DNA of 64,000 nt from Hippea alviniae EP5-r (GCF_000420385.1 NZ_ATUV01000002.1:248001-312000); one strand, 5' to 3'. Shown: positions 41,895 to 51,053, numbered from the stretch's first letter. Notes: generated by a model not told the origin, from the sequence alone. Translations and numbers: made by a program.

Positions 41895-42480
41895 ATACAT
41901 AGCATTTGAAGGTATCGATGGTTCTGGTAAGACAACTCAGGCTAAGCTGTTTGTGGAGTTTTTAAAAAGGGAAGGTAAGAGTGTCTTTTTTGTTAGGGAG
42001 CCTTACAACGAGAAGTTGAGAAATATTCTGCTTAACGAGAACTTCAACGACAAAGCCAAACTGTTTATGTTTTTGGCAGACAGAAGTGAGCTTGCAGATT
42101 TGATTTTTGAAAAGTTAAAAGAGAGTATTGTTGTAAGTGATAGAAGTTTTTTCTCAACACTTGCGTATCAAGGATATGGCGACAAGATGGATGTTGAGTT
42201 TCTCTTTGAGTTGAACATGTTTGCTTTGGAAGGCTTAAAGCCGGATGTTGTTTTTTGCATTGATATACCGGTTGAGATTATGCATAAGCGTATCAAAAGC
42301 AGGGATTTTATCGAGTCAAAGGGTGATGATTTTTTTAGAAGGGTTAGGGATGGTTATTTAGGGCTTGGAAAATTTTGTGAAAATTACTTTATCGTTGATG
42401 GTTCGAGAAGTGAAAATATGGTTTTTGAAGAGATTGTGGGTATATGGAAGGGTTTGATAGGTTCTCAAGCTTTATCTTGA
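41863..42480 (+). CDS. tmk: Thymidylate kinase
   Basis: It phosphorylates dTMP to dTDP. The P-loop is GIDGSGKT at residues 17-24, the DR(S/Y) motif is SDRSFFSTLAYQG near residue 90, and the FVREP segment is present. A basic LID-type region follows. Length 205 is normal, with a short extra N-terminus of about ten residues. It overlaps holB by 37 bases; tmk-holB-ricT is a conserved run in many bacteria. Confidence 0.95.
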   Translation: MHQRSQKSSFRYIAFEGIDGSGKTTQAKLFVEFLKREGKSVFFVREPYNEKLRNILLNENFNDKAKLFMFLADRSELADLIFEKLKESIVVSDRSFFSTLAYQGYGDKMDVEFLFELNMFALEGLKPDVVFCIDIPVEIMHKRIKSRDFIESKGDDFFRRVRDGYLGLGKFCENYFIVDGSRSENMVFEEIVGIWKGLIGSQALS

Positions 42481-43055
42481 AAGATGCAACGATAGATGAT
42501 GCCATAGGTTTTGCCAAAGAGCTTGGTGTTGAAGATAAAAATATTGTCTCTTTTGATAAGCTAAAGATAGACGATGTAAGAGAGATTAAAAATAGATGCG
42601 AAGTGTTGCATGATAAGAAGATTGCGTTTGTATTTGGTGATATTGGTTTTGATGCGCAGAATGCACTGCTTAAGTTGACCGAAGAGCCGCCAGAGAATAC
42701 ATTTTTTATCTTTTATAAGCCAGAAAACCTGCTTGATACGATATACTCTCGCTGTCAGGTTGTCTCAATAAAGAGAGAAAAGGATTTTGTTGATGATGAA
42801 CTAAAGAGTGTGATTGAAGGAGACGATGAAGGCTTGCTTAAGTATCTGCTTTCCTGTGAGTCGTTTTCAAAGGAAGAGATGCTTGTCCTTTTGAAAAAGC
42901 TCCTTTTTTATTTTTCAGAGAAGAAGGATGCAAAAGGTGTTGGAAGGATTGTTGAGTTTTTAAAAACATATAGAGAGTTTAATCTAAACAAGAGATTGTT
43001 GCTTATCAACATATATCTCACACTGCGGGGTGGACATGAAAATAGCTATTGTTGA
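42444..43055 (+). CDS. holB: DNA polymerase III delta'-like subunit, short form
   Basis: It is a clamp-loader subunit. The family blocks are DAQNALLKLTEEPPENTFFI near residue 73 and LLDTIYSRCQVV near residue 97, the AAA+ sensor and arginine-finger region (SRC). There is no N-terminal P-loop segment, and at 203 residues it is far shorter than E. coli delta' (334). The small version matches clamp-loader proteins reported from Campylobacterota genomes (recalled, not checked). The position after tmk supports the call. Confidence 0.85.
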   Translation: MEGFDRFSSFILKDATIDDAIGFAKELGVEDKNIVSFDKLKIDDVREIKNRCEVLHDKKIAFVFGDIGFDAQNALLKLTEEPPENTFFIFYKPENLLDTIYSRCQVVSIKREKDFVDDELKSVIEGDDEGLLKYLLSCESFSKEEMLVLLKKLLFYFSEKKDAKGVGRIVEFLKTYREFNLNKRLLLINIYLTLRGGHENSYC

Positions 43056-43875
43056 GTTTATGAGAGTTGGACAGCTCTATCCTTATACATTTGAAGAAGA
43101 GTTAAAACCGGGTGATAGGGTTGTTGCAGAGTATGAGCGTGGCGTTGCGTTGGGCAAGGTTGTTAAGGTTTATGAAGCAGAGTATATCGAAGATGATATA
43201 AAGCCAATAATAAGAAAAGCGACAGAAGAAGATTTTCAGATATACGAAGAGAACAAGAAGCTATCCGAAGAGGCGTTCAAGATTTGCAAAAAAGAGATAG
43301 AGAACTTCAATCTCAATATGAAGCTTGTAAAAGTTGAATACATGATGGATAGAAAGAAGATAGTGTTCTATTTCACTTCACCTACTCGGGTTGATTTTAG
43401 AGCTTTGGTTAAAAAGCTTGCGTCCATATTTAAAACGAGAATAGAGATGCGTCAGATTGGCGTAAGAGATGAAGCCAGAATGCTTGGCGGACTTGGTCTG
43501 TGTGGCGATGAGCTCTGCTGTGCCCGTTTTTTAAGGACATTCAATCCTGTTTCTATGAAAATGACAAAGCAGCAGAATTTAAACATAAATGTTAAGAAGA
43601 TTTCCGGAGCTTGTGGCAGGTTGATGTGCTGTTTGTGGTATGAACATGAGATGTATGAAGAGTTCTTAAAGATAGCACCGCCGATGGACTCATTGGCTAA
43701 AGCAGGTGATGTGGAAGGCAGGGTTGTTTACATAAATCCTATCAAGAAAACTGTTATTTTAAGAACGCAGGAAGGTTTGATGGTTGAAGTTGGTGCTTTT
43801 GATGTTGAAGTGCTTGAAGCACCAGAGATTACAGAAGAGAACAATAATGAAGAGATGGAAGGAGAAGAGATATGA
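43036..43875 (+). CDS. ricT: PSP1-domain protein (RicT/YaaT family)
   Basis: RicT homologues join complexes that tune RNA processing and, in Bacillus, phosphorelay signalling, and they bind iron-sulphur clusters. The PSP1 domain core is plain: GLGLCGDELCCARF near residue 155 and GACGRLMCCLWYE near residue 193 supply the cysteines. An acidic tail of about 20 residues ends the protein. GTG 43030 or ATG 43036 may be the start; I use the ATG. It lies between holB and metG as in many bacteria. Confidence 0.9.
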   Translation: MKIAIVEFMRVGQLYPYTFEEELKPGDRVVAEYERGVALGKVVKVYEAEYIEDDIKPIIRKATEEDFQIYEENKKLSEEAFKICKKEIENFNLNMKLVKVEYMMDRKKIVFYFTSPTRVDFRALVKKLASIFKTRIEMRQIGVRDEARMLGGLGLCGDELCCARFLRTFNPVSMKMTKQQNLNINVKKISGACGRLMCCLWYEHEMYEEFLKIAPPMDSLAKAGDVEGRVVYINPIKKTVILRTQEGLMVEVGAFDVEVLEAPEITEENNNEEMEGEEI

Positions 43876-45734
43876 AAAAATACTACATAACAACACCGAT
43901 TTACTATGTTAACGATGTGCCGCATATTGGACACTCATATACAACTTTGGCCGCTGATACGCTTGCAAGATACAGGAGATTGCTCGGAGATGATGTTTTC
44001 TTTTTGACAGGCACAGATGAGCATGGACAGAAGATTCAGAAGGCTGCAAAGCAGATTGGCTTACAACCAAAACAGCTTGCCGATAAAGTCGTTGAGAATT
44101 TTAAAAAGCTGTGGGAGAGACTGGATATAACCAATGATTTCTTTGTAAGAACAACCGATGATTATCACGAAAAGTGCGTTCAGGAAGCGTTTGAATACAT
44201 TTACAAAAAGGGTGATATATACAAGGGTGAGTATGAAGGCTGGTATTGTATTCCATGTGAGAGCTATTACTCAGAGATTGAGATAGGAGAAGACAAAACC
44301 TGTCCCGTCTGCGGAAGAAAACTTGACCTTGTAAAGGAAGAGAGCTATTTCTTTAGGCTTTCTGCTTATCAGGATAAACTGCTTGATTTTTATGAGAAAA
44401 ACCCAAATTTTGTTATTCCACAGACTCGCTATAACGAGATAAAGAGCTTTGTTAAGATGGGATTAAAGGATTTAAGCATCACAAGAACATCGTTCGATTG
44501 GGGTGTTCCTGTTCCATTTGACGATAAGCATGTCATATATGTCTGGTTTGATGCGCTGTTGAATTATGTCAGTGCGATAGGTTGCAGAAAGGGTGATTTT
44601 GATAGTATATGGCCTGCTGATGTTCACTTTGTTGGTAAGGATATTTTGAGATTCCATGCAGTATATTGGCCTGCCTTCTTGATGGCTTTGGATCTGCCAC
44701 TGCCCAAGCATGTTGTCGCACACGGTTGGTGGACTGTTGATGGTAAAAAGATGAGTAAATCTTTGGGTAATGTTGTTGACCCAAACGAGATGATAGAGAA
44801 GTATCCAAGAGACGCTTACAGATACTTTCTTTTAAGAAATGTACCGTTTGGTTTAGATGGCGACTTCTCTGAAAGGGAATTGATCGAAAGGATAAACTCT
44901 GACCTTGTAAACGATTTTGGCAATCTTCTAAACAGAAGCTTGACAATGATGGAGAAGTATTCAGCCGGCAGAGTGAAAAGGCCGCAGGCGGTATCTGATG
45001 AGACATTGAGAAACCTTGCATCTGAAACCTTTGAAAAGGTCAAAAAACATCTTGATGTGTTTAGGTTTGATGAAGCGTTAATAGACATATTCGATTTTAT
45101 AAAGTCTGCAAACAAGTATATAACCGTAAAAGAGCCGTGGACTCTTAAAAAGCAGGGCAAGGAAGATGAGCTTGGCGAAGTTTTGTATATGCTCTATGCG
45201 TCGCTTAAGTTTATAGCGGGTATTATAAGACCGTTTTTGCCAGATGCTGCGGCTAAGATGAGCCAGATGTTGGGTATAAAGGGTGATGAGAAGATTGATT
45301 ACTATTTAGATTTTTATAATGTTGACGAAGCAGAGGTTAAAAGAAGCGGTGTTCTGTTTAAAAGGATAGATCAGAAAGAGAAAGAAGAGAAAAAGGAAGA
45401 GAAAGAGAAGAGAATTTCGATAGATGAGTTTTTCAATGTTCAGCTTAAGGTTGCAAAGGTACTGGAAGCTGAAGCTGTTGAAAAATCTAAAAAATTGCTT
45501 AAACTTAAAATAGATATAGGTGAAGAGAAACCAAGAACATTGGTTGCGGGTTTGAAGGAGTTTTATAAACCCGAAGAGTTGGTTGGCAGATATATTATTG
45601 TGGTAGCTAATTTAAAACCGGCAAAGCTAATGGGTATTGAGTCAAACGGTATGCTGCTTGCAGCTAAGGATGGCAAGAATTTAGCTCTGCTTACCGTTGA
45701 AAAGCCCGTTAAACCGGGGGCTTCGATTAGCTAA
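43872..45734 (+). CDS. metG: Methionyl-tRNA synthetase with C-terminal tRNA-binding domain
   Basis: It charges tRNA(Met). The class I signatures are PHIGHSYT near residue 17 and KKMSKSLGN near residue 294. A single zinc knuckle has CIPC and CPVC (about 125-147). The C-terminal 105 residues or so, after a Lys/Glu-rich linker, form an EMAP/Trbp111-like OB domain with VAGLKEFY and NLKPAKLMGIESNGM. Length 620. ATGA overlap with ricT. Confidence 0.97.
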   Translation: MKKYYITTPIYYVNDVPHIGHSYTTLAADTLARYRRLLGDDVFFLTGTDEHGQKIQKAAKQIGLQPKQLADKVVENFKKLWERLDITNDFFVRTTDDYHEKCVQEAFEYIYKKGDIYKGEYEGWYCIPCESYYSEIEIGEDKTCPVCGRKLDLVKEESYFFRLSAYQDKLLDFYEKNPNFVIPQTRYNEIKSFVKMGLKDLSITRTSFDWGVPVPFDDKHVIYVWFDALLNYVSAIGCRKGDFDSIWPADVHFVGKDILRFHAVYWPAFLMALDLPLPKHVVAHGWWTVDGKKMSKSLGNVVDPNEMIEKYPRDAYRYFLLRNVPFGLDGDFSERELIERINSDLVNDFGNLLNRSLTMMEKYSAGRVKRPQAVSDETLRNLASETFEKVKKHLDVFRFDEALIDIFDFIKSANKYITVKEPWTLKKQGKEDELGEVLYMLYASLKFIAGIIRPFLPDAAAKMSQMLGIKGDEKIDYYLDFYNVDEAEVKRSGVLFKRIDQKEKEEKKEEKEKRISIDEFFNVQLKVAKVLEAEAVEKSKKLLKLKIDIGEEKPRTLVAGLKEFYKPEELVGRYIIVVANLKPAKLMGIESNGMLLAAKDGKNLALLTVEKPVKPGASIS

Positions 45735-45755
45735 TAACGAAAGGGGGTAGCGGCA

Positions 45756-46298
45756 ATGAACATATCTCCATCTGCCGCTAATCCTATTTTGCATTATAAA
45801 TTAGATCCAGGCGAGTGGGGCTCTTCTGCTCCAGCAACTGCAGGAACATCCATAATGCGTGTAGCAACGCATGAGTCTGCCAATATTCAGCGTTTTGAGA
45901 AGGAAGCCTTAAAGAAGGGTTGCTATGTTGTTGCAAAGGACCTTTACCTGAATCTTCAGCAGGACGGTATGTATCTTGCAGCGACAAGTGGCAGGTCAGA
46001 AGTGCTTACATACTGCCCAAAGAAAGCAAAGGAAGAGCAGGTAAAGGGTAATCTTGGCAGCATGTTGAACAGTAAGCTCAATCAGTATCAAAGAGAGCAG
46101 CTCAACTTAGACTTAATGGTTAAGCAGGCAAAAAGCGAAACAGAAAAATCGCTCTATGAGAATAAGCTTAAACAGATAGAAGATAGAAAGTTAAGGCTTC
46201 AGCAGGAAAAATTAAAGCTTTATACTGAAGTTACGCTGCTTTTAGCTCAAAATCTTCCTGTAAATCCTGATATGATAAATGTTAATCTGTTGGTTTGA
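45756..46298 (+). CDS. Protein of unknown function with C-terminal coiled coil
   Basis: I do not recognise this 180-residue protein with confidence. It has no signal peptide or membrane segment. Residues 1-30 are rich in Ser, Pro, Ala and Gly, residues 35-90 look globular, and about 95-165 form a Gln/Lys/Leu-rich coiled coil. A faint pattern, HE at 38-39 followed about 30 residues later by DGMYLAATSGRSEV, recalls SprA-related (putative metalloprotease) proteins. The HExxH zinc motif is not there (it reads HESAN), so any protease role is doubtful. AAAGGGGG precedes the ATG, 21 bases after metG. A terminator follows. Confidence 0.7.
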   Translation: MNISPSAANPILHYKLDPGEWGSSAPATAGTSIMRVATHESANIQRFEKEALKKGCYVVAKDLYLNLQQDGMYLAATSGRSEVLTYCPKKAKEEQVKGNLGSMLNSKLNQYQREQLNLDLMVKQAKSETEKSLYENKLKQIEDRKLRLQQEKLKLYTEVTLLLAQNLPVNPDMINVNLLV

Positions 46299-46305
46299 TT
46301 TAAAG

Positions 46306-46329
46306 AAAGGGAGCTAAAAGCTCCCTTTT
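46306..46329. terminator. Bidirectional intrinsic terminator between the metG operon and livF
   Basis: A perfect inverted repeat AAAGGGAGCT / AGCTCCCTTT with a three-base loop spans 46306-46328 and is flanked by T runs on both strands (TTTT at 46326-46329 on plus, TTTCTTT on minus). It overlaps the livF stop codon and should end both convergent transcripts. Confidence 0.85.
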
Positions 46330-47050
46330 AATTCTCTTTCTTCTTGCCAAGATAGGCTTCTTGAATCTTTGGTGAGTTCATCAACTCTTCGGATGTGCCT
46401 TCCATGACGATTTTGCCAACTTCTAAGACATAGGCTCTATCTGCGAGCTTTAAAGCCGCCTTTGCATTCTGCTCAACAAGGAGAATCGTAACGCCGTTTT
46501 GTTTTATCTGTTTTATTGTTTCGAATATGGCTTTAACAAGCACAGGTGCTAATCCCAAGCTTGGCTCATCCAAAAGTAGCATCTCAGGTTCTGCCATCAA
46601 AGCCCTTCCGATTGCGAGCATCTGCTGTTCACCACCGGATAGTGTTCCGGCAAGCTGTGTTTTTCTCTCCTTTAATCGTGGAAACAGCTCATAAATCCAC
46701 TCTAAGGTTGCTGTGTTGGGCTTTGGTTTTGTGTATGCTCCAAGCAGGAGGTTCTCTTCGACTGTCAATGTGCCAAAAACCCTTCTTCCTTCGGGGGATT
46801 GGCTTATTCCAAGTCCAACAATCTTATGTGCAGGAAGGCTTGTAAGCTCAATGTTTTTGTATCTTATGCTGCCGGATTTTGCCTTTATAAGGCCGCTTAT
46901 GGTTCTTAGTGTTGTTGTTTTTCCTGCACCATTTGCACCTAAGATTGTGATTAACTCTCCCTTATTGACATGGAAGGATATACCCTTTACGGCTTCAATG
47001 CTTCCGTATGAGACGACAAGGTCTTCAACGATTAGTAATTTTTCGCTCAT
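46328..47050 (-). CDS. livF: Branched-chain amino acid ABC transporter ATPase LivF
   Basis: This is one of the two ATPases of the Liv importer. Walker A GANGAGKTT is near residue 38, signature LSGGEQQML near residue 138 and Walker B MLLLDEPSLGL near residue 158. The 240-residue length and the C-terminal IQEAYLGK tail are typical of LivF. It overlaps livG by 4 bases and is the last gene of the operon, ending at the bidirectional terminator. Confidence 0.95.
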   Translation of the reverse strand: MSEKLLIVEDLVVSYGSIEAVKGISFHVNKGELITILGANGAGKTTTLRTISGLIKAKSGSIRYKNIELTSLPAHKIVGLGISQSPEGRRVFGTLTVEENLLLGAYTKPKPNTATLEWIYELFPRLKERKTQLAGTLSGGEQQMLAIGRALMAEPEMLLLDEPSLGLAPVLVKAIFETIKQIKQNGVTILLVEQNAKAALKLADRAYVLEVGKIVMEGTSEELMNSPKIQEAYLGKKKEN

Positions 47051-47814
47051 TCTTCTTCCTCTTTACCTAAGTAGGCTTCGATAACTTTTGGATTGTTTTG
47101 TATCTCTTCGGGTTTGCCTTCTGCTATTTTCTTACCAAAGTTGAGAACGCTAATGTATTCTGTGATGCTCATAACAAGGTCCATGTTGTGCTCGATCAGA
47201 AGGATAGTGACACCCATGTCTCTAATTTTTTTAATCGTCCCAACAAGCTCGAGTCTCTCTTTGTCGTTTAGTCCTGCTGCAGGCTCATCCAGTATCAAAA
47301 GCTCTGGTTCTGTCGCCAATGCCCTTGCCATCTCTATCTTTCTCTGAATACCGTAAGGTTGGCTGCCTGCTGGCATTTTGGCAAGGTGGGTAAGTCCGAA
47401 TAGATCCATATACTCTTTTACCTTTAGCCAGTTCTCCTTTTCGTCCTTATAGTAGAAAGGTGTATGGATTATGCCATGCCACCACTTCTGTCTGCTTCTG
47501 AAGTGTCTTCCAGACATGATGTTTTCTGCAACACTCATATCACCAAAGAGCCTTATTGTCTGGAAGGTTCTTACTATTCCCATATTGGCTATTCTGTGCG
47601 GCGACAGACCCGTAATGTCTTTGCCGTTGAATATGATTTTGCCCTTTTCTGGTTTGTAAACGCCTGTTATACAGTTGAACACAGTGGTTTTTCCCGCTCC
47701 GTTTGGCCCTATTATGCCGTAAATCATTCCTTTGTCTATAGAGAGACTCAGCGAGTCAACAGCAACAAGACCACCAAATATCTTCGTTATCTGTTGTAAT
47801 TCTAATAGTGCCAT
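47047..47814 (-). CDS. livG: Branched-chain amino acid ABC transporter ATPase LivG
   Basis: This is the second Liv ATPase. Walker A GPNGAGKTT is near residue 38. The LivG-specific insertion (SGRHFRSRQKWWHG region) lies before the signature-like GIQRKIEMARAL, and Walker B LLILDEPAAGLN is near residue 172. The 255-residue length with that insertion distinguishes LivG from LivF. It ends with the same EAYLGKE tail type. One base separates it from livM. Confidence 0.95.
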   Translation of the reverse strand: MALLELQQITKIFGGLVAVDSLSLSIDKGMIYGIIGPNGAGKTTVFNCITGVYKPEKGKIIFNGKDITGLSPHRIANMGIVRTFQTIRLFGDMSVAENIMSGRHFRSRQKWWHGIIHTPFYYKDEKENWLKVKEYMDLFGLTHLAKMPAGSQPYGIQRKIEMARALATEPELLILDEPAAGLNDKERLELVGTIKKIRDMGVTILLIEHNMDLVMSITEYISVLNFGKKIAEGKPEEIQNNPKVIEAYLGKEEEE

Positions 47815-47815
47815 C

Positions 47816-48766
47816 TTACTGTTCCTTGGTTAAGAAATTTGGGATTCTTCCGAATTTTACAGGCCAGATGCCCTTAGGTCTAAATATCATAATAAGTATC
47901 ATTGCGATACCGAATACAAGGTATCGTGCTTCTGCGAACTGTCTGAATATCTCAGGAACAACAAACATAAAGAAAGTTCCGAGAAGAACGCCTGGAATTG
48001 AAGATGGTCCACCCACTAAAACTATGGTAAAGAATAAGACTGATTGGATGAAGTTAAATGCATCTGGGCTAACCGCTGAGAATTGAAGTGTAAATACAAC
48101 ACCTGCCAATCCTGCAATTGCCGCACTTAGAGCAAATGAGTAGAGTCTGTAAAACTTTGTATTGATACCTATGCATTCGCTTGCCAAAGAGTCAAGATTT
48201 AAGTAATGTAAAGCCCTTCCCGGTTTACTCGTCTCAAGGTTATGGATGATAATTAGGGTAAGTATCAATATAAATAAGGCAAGAAAGTATACTGAGTTTT
48301 GGGAAGCAAATGTGAAACCAAATATTTTTAACGGTTCTACACCGAATATACCATTTGGACCACCTGTTACGCCAAACACATTATTTTTTAAAGCTTGGGT
48401 AAAAACTATGTTGAAACCTATTGTCGTGACAAGCAGATAATCGCCGCGCAAGTGAATTATAGGTGCAGCCAAAAGAACACTCGCTATAGTTGGCAGTATT
48501 ATAGCTATAGGAATTGTAGCTAAAATAGGCCATCCAAATTGCATATTCAAGATAGCAGTTGCATAAGCTCCAAGTCCAAAGAATATGGCATGACCCATAT
48601 CAAACATGCCTGCCCTACCTAAGACTATGTCTTGACTTAAAGCAACTGTTGAATATATAAGAAAAGTTGTCATTACAGAGACCCAGTTGGAGTTTAAACC
48701 AAAAGGTAAAGCTGCAAGAATAAGAAGAAAAATTCCGTAGGAAAGCGTTTTTTTTGTATCCATCAT
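47816..48766 (-). CDS. livM: Branched-chain amino acid ABC transporter permease LivM
   Basis: It is a membrane permease of the Liv importer. The protein has about eight to ten hydrophobic segments and carries the LivM motifs LGRAGMFDMGHAIFFGLGAY near residue 50 and GGPSSIPGVLLGTF near residue 265. Start ATG 48766 or 48763. It overlaps livH by 4 bases. The basic tail after the last membrane span is short. Confidence 0.94.
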   Translation of the reverse strand: MMDTKKTLSYGIFLLILAALPFGLNSNWVSVMTTFLIYSTVALSQDIVLGRAGMFDMGHAIFFGLGAYATAILNMQFGWPILATIPIAIILPTIASVLLAAPIIHLRGDYLLVTTIGFNIVFTQALKNNVFGVTGGPNGIFGVEPLKIFGFTFASQNSVYFLALFILILTLIIIHNLETSKPGRALHYLNLDSLASECIGINTKFYRLYSFALSAAIAGLAGVVFTLQFSAVSPDAFNFIQSVLFFTIVLVGGPSSIPGVLLGTFFMFVVPEIFRQFAEARYLVFGIAMILIMIFRPKGIWPVKFGRIPNFLTKEQ

Positions 48767-49662
48767 ACTTTCTCCGCCACTCTCTCTCCGAGGATTCCTG
48801 TAGGCCTAATAATCATTATCACTATCAGAAGGACATATGTTAAAGCCATAGCCCAACTACTGGATAGATATCCTGCTATAAGGGCGTTGAATATTCCGAG
48901 CAACATACCACCCAGCATTGCACCGGGTATATTTCCGATTCCACCAATTATTGCGGCAACGAATGCATTAAGGCCGTAAATCCATCCCATATTGAATGTA
49001 ATGCCACGGTAATACATGCCTATAAAAAGACCACCAACAGCACCTAAAGCTGAACCTATGATGAATGTTGTGACTATAACGCGGTTTACATCAATGCCCA
49101 TCAACCTTGCTGCATCTTGGTCTATAGCACAGGCTCTCATAGCTGTACCAAGCTTGGTTTTGTTAACAAAGAAGTAGAGTCCAATCATTAGGACAAAAGA
49201 GATTACTAAAACCAGTATTTGCATTAAACTTATGTAGACACCGTGTAAATCATAATTTACATTTGGAACAATACTAGCGGGATATATTCTTGGCATTGGT
49301 CCCCAGATAAGCATTATGCCATTTTCTATAACAAGAGATGCACCCAACGCAGAAACAACAGCACTTAATCGTGGTGCTTTTCTTAAAGGTCTATATGCAG
49401 TTCTTTCAAGTATTACACCTGCTATAGCTATAATAACCATAGTTGCAAGAAATGTAATAATGATTAAAGCAGCAGGAGACAAAGCTCCTGCTAATTGCAT
49501 CATTATTACAAGTCCTATGTAAGCACTTAGGGCAACAAGGTCTCCGTGTGCAAAGTTGATGAGCTTAAGTACGCCGTAGACCATTGTATAACCTAATGCC
49601 ACAAGGGCGTAAATGCTTCCGATTGTTAAACCGTTTACAAGCTGCTGAAGGAAGATTTCCAT
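48763..49662 (-). CDS. livH: Branched-chain amino acid ABC transporter permease LivH
   Basis: It is the partner permease to LivM. LivH features: NGLTIGSIYALVALGYTMVYG at the start, INFAHGDLVALSAY near residue 35, and AAIIGGIGNIPGAMLGG near residue 240. Seven to eight membrane segments in 299 residues. It lies 12 bases after livK with no hairpin between, so the binding protein and permeases share a transcript. Confidence 0.95.
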   Translation of the reverse strand: MEIFLQQLVNGLTIGSIYALVALGYTMVYGVLKLINFAHGDLVALSAYIGLVIMMQLAGALSPAALIIITFLATMVIIAIAGVILERTAYRPLRKAPRLSAVVSALGASLVIENGIMLIWGPMPRIYPASIVPNVNYDLHGVYISLMQILVLVISFVLMIGLYFFVNKTKLGTAMRACAIDQDAARLMGIDVNRVIVTTFIIGSALGAVGGLFIGMYYRGITFNMGWIYGLNAFVAAIIGGIGNIPGAMLGGMLLGIFNALIAGYLSSSWAMALTYVLLIVIMIIRPTGILGERVAEKV

Positions 49663-49674
49663 AAGCTATTCCTC

Positions 49675-50811
49675 TTACTTCTCTTTGTAAACGATGTGGT
49701 ATTTTAAATCTGGACCTATCTGGTAAGCCATGTATGCACTTCCGATTCTTTCGCCATTTGGTGCAAAACTTATAGGACCTGTTATACCTGGGAAGTCTTT
49801 GAGTTCATAGTGTAAATAGTGAGCGATTTTCTTTGTGTCGAGTGATTTTGTCTGTTGGATTGCATAAAGTATTACTCTTAATCCGTCAACGTTGAAGAGA
49901 GTCCAAATGCTTGCTGGATTCTCATGATATGTTTCTCTGTAAGCTTTTAAGAACTCTTTTGCTGCAGGATATGGGAGCATGTTTGGAAGTGGAACGTTGA
50001 TTAAGTATGCACCAACAGCAGCCTTGCCGGCAAGCTTTAAGAACTCTGGGTTGTCATTGGAGTCACCGCCTACGAAATCTGCCTTGATTCCAAGTTGAAC
50101 CATCTGAGCCCTTATAAGACCACCGTCTGTATAATAACCACCGAAGTAGATTACATCAGGATGATAGGATTTAATCTTGGTTAAAATAGGTGTAAAGTTC
50201 TGAGAACCGGAAACGATCTTACCCTGGTATACGATATTCCCACCAAGTTTCTTGATATCTTTTGCTACTGCATTTGTAAGGTTAACAGAGAATGTAGAGT
50301 AATCGGAAATTAAAGCGATTCTTTTATAGTGCTGTTTTTTTAAGAAAAATTCAGCTGTGAATTTTGCTTCTGCGGAGTTAGGAGAAGAGTTTCTGAAGAA
50401 TGTCCAGTATCCGTGTTTTACGAGTGTGTCGCTCGTTCCGTCAGATGTCTGAAGAACACCAGCTCTGTAATAGATTGGCTCTGCGGCTTCTGCGCATGTG
50501 GAAGTGTAGGAACCTATAACTGCAATTACGCCAGCATCAACGAGCTTTCTTGCACAGATAGCGGCTTTAACTGCTTTTCCTTCGTCGTCACATGTAATGA
50601 CTTCGAGTTTTTTTCCCAAAATGCCACCTTTTGCGTTAACCTGTTTAACGATTAATCTTACAGCTTTGTCGATGGACTGACCTTCACTTGCAAACTTACC
50701 TGTGATAGGAGCCTGAACACCGATTTTGATGACGCCTTCTGCCATCGCAGAAAAGCCAAAAAGAACCGTAACCAAAAGCGCCACCAGTGCAACCAAACCC
50801 TTGCGCTTCAT
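49675..50811 (-). CDS. livK: Branched-chain amino acid periplasmic binding protein
   Basis: It captures leucine, isoleucine, valine or related substrates for the Liv importer. A classic signal peptide with an AMA cleavage motif (about residues 1-24) precedes IKIGVQAPITGKFASEGQ. The type I periplasmic-binding fold follows with a CAR-LVDAGVIAVIG block and GSYTSTCAEAAEP near residue 95. The real substrate cannot be read from sequence. A very strong ribosome site, TAAGGAGGTG, precedes the ATG, suggesting high expression relative to the other liv genes. Confidence 0.95.
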   Translation of the reverse strand: MKRKGLVALVALLVTVLFGFSAMAEGVIKIGVQAPITGKFASEGQSIDKAVRLIVKQVNAKGGILGKKLEVITCDDEGKAVKAAICARKLVDAGVIAVIGSYTSTCAEAAEPIYYRAGVLQTSDGTSDTLVKHGYWTFFRNSSPNSAEAKFTAEFFLKKQHYKRIALISDYSTFSVNLTNAVAKDIKKLGGNIVYQGKIVSGSQNFTPILTKIKSYHPDVIYFGGYYTDGGLIRAQMVQLGIKADFVGGDSNDNPEFLKLAGKAAVGAYLINVPLPNMLPYPAAKEFLKAYRETYHENPASIWTLFNVDGLRVILYAIQQTKSLDTKKIAHYLHYELKDFPGITGPISFAPNGERIGSAYMAYQIGPDLKYHIVYKEK

Positions 50812-50865
50812 ACAGCACCTCCTTAAAAAATTAATTGCTCGTAAAGTTTCAACAACCCTTCTGTA

Positions 50866-50893
50866 ATTATAGGCATTTTTTAAATTAAATCAA
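50866..50893 (-). promoter_or_regulatory. Predicted sigma-70 promoter of the livKHMGF operon
   Basis: On the minus strand TTGATT (50893-50888) and a perfect TATAAT (50871-50866) are 16 bases apart. The leader before livK is about 50 bases and contains the strong ribosome site. The -35 context TTGATTTAATTTAAAA resembles that of the pruA promoter. Confidence 0.65.
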
Positions 50894-51031
50894 ATAAAAT
50901 TTTTCATATATTGAAATGCTGTTTTAAATAGGTTAAAGTCTGTTTAACTTAGGAATTCTCGCCGTTATACTCTGTTGAAAAATACACTCTTTCCTGTTTT
51001 TGTGTTTGAATTATAAGCAAGTGTCGGTTCA

Positions 51032-51053
51032 TTTGTTCTTTAAATTGAACAAA
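51032..51053. repeat. Inverted repeat TTTGTTC-N8-GAACAAA, possible operator
   Basis: Perfect 7-base arms flank an 8-base AT-rich spacer, about 65 bases upstream of the putative -35 at 51118. Arm length and spacing suit a dimeric regulator, but no regulator gene is nearby, and a weak hairpin is the alternative reading. Confidence 0.35.

Noticed and set aside
44569-45160. Two overlapping minus-strand frames inside metG
   Set aside because: They lie opposite conserved synthetase sequence including KMSKS and show no domain or start signal.
46306-46329. Operator or attachment site at the palindrome after 46298
   Set aside because: Perfect stem, tiny loop and flanking T runs between convergent genes are fully explained as a terminator.
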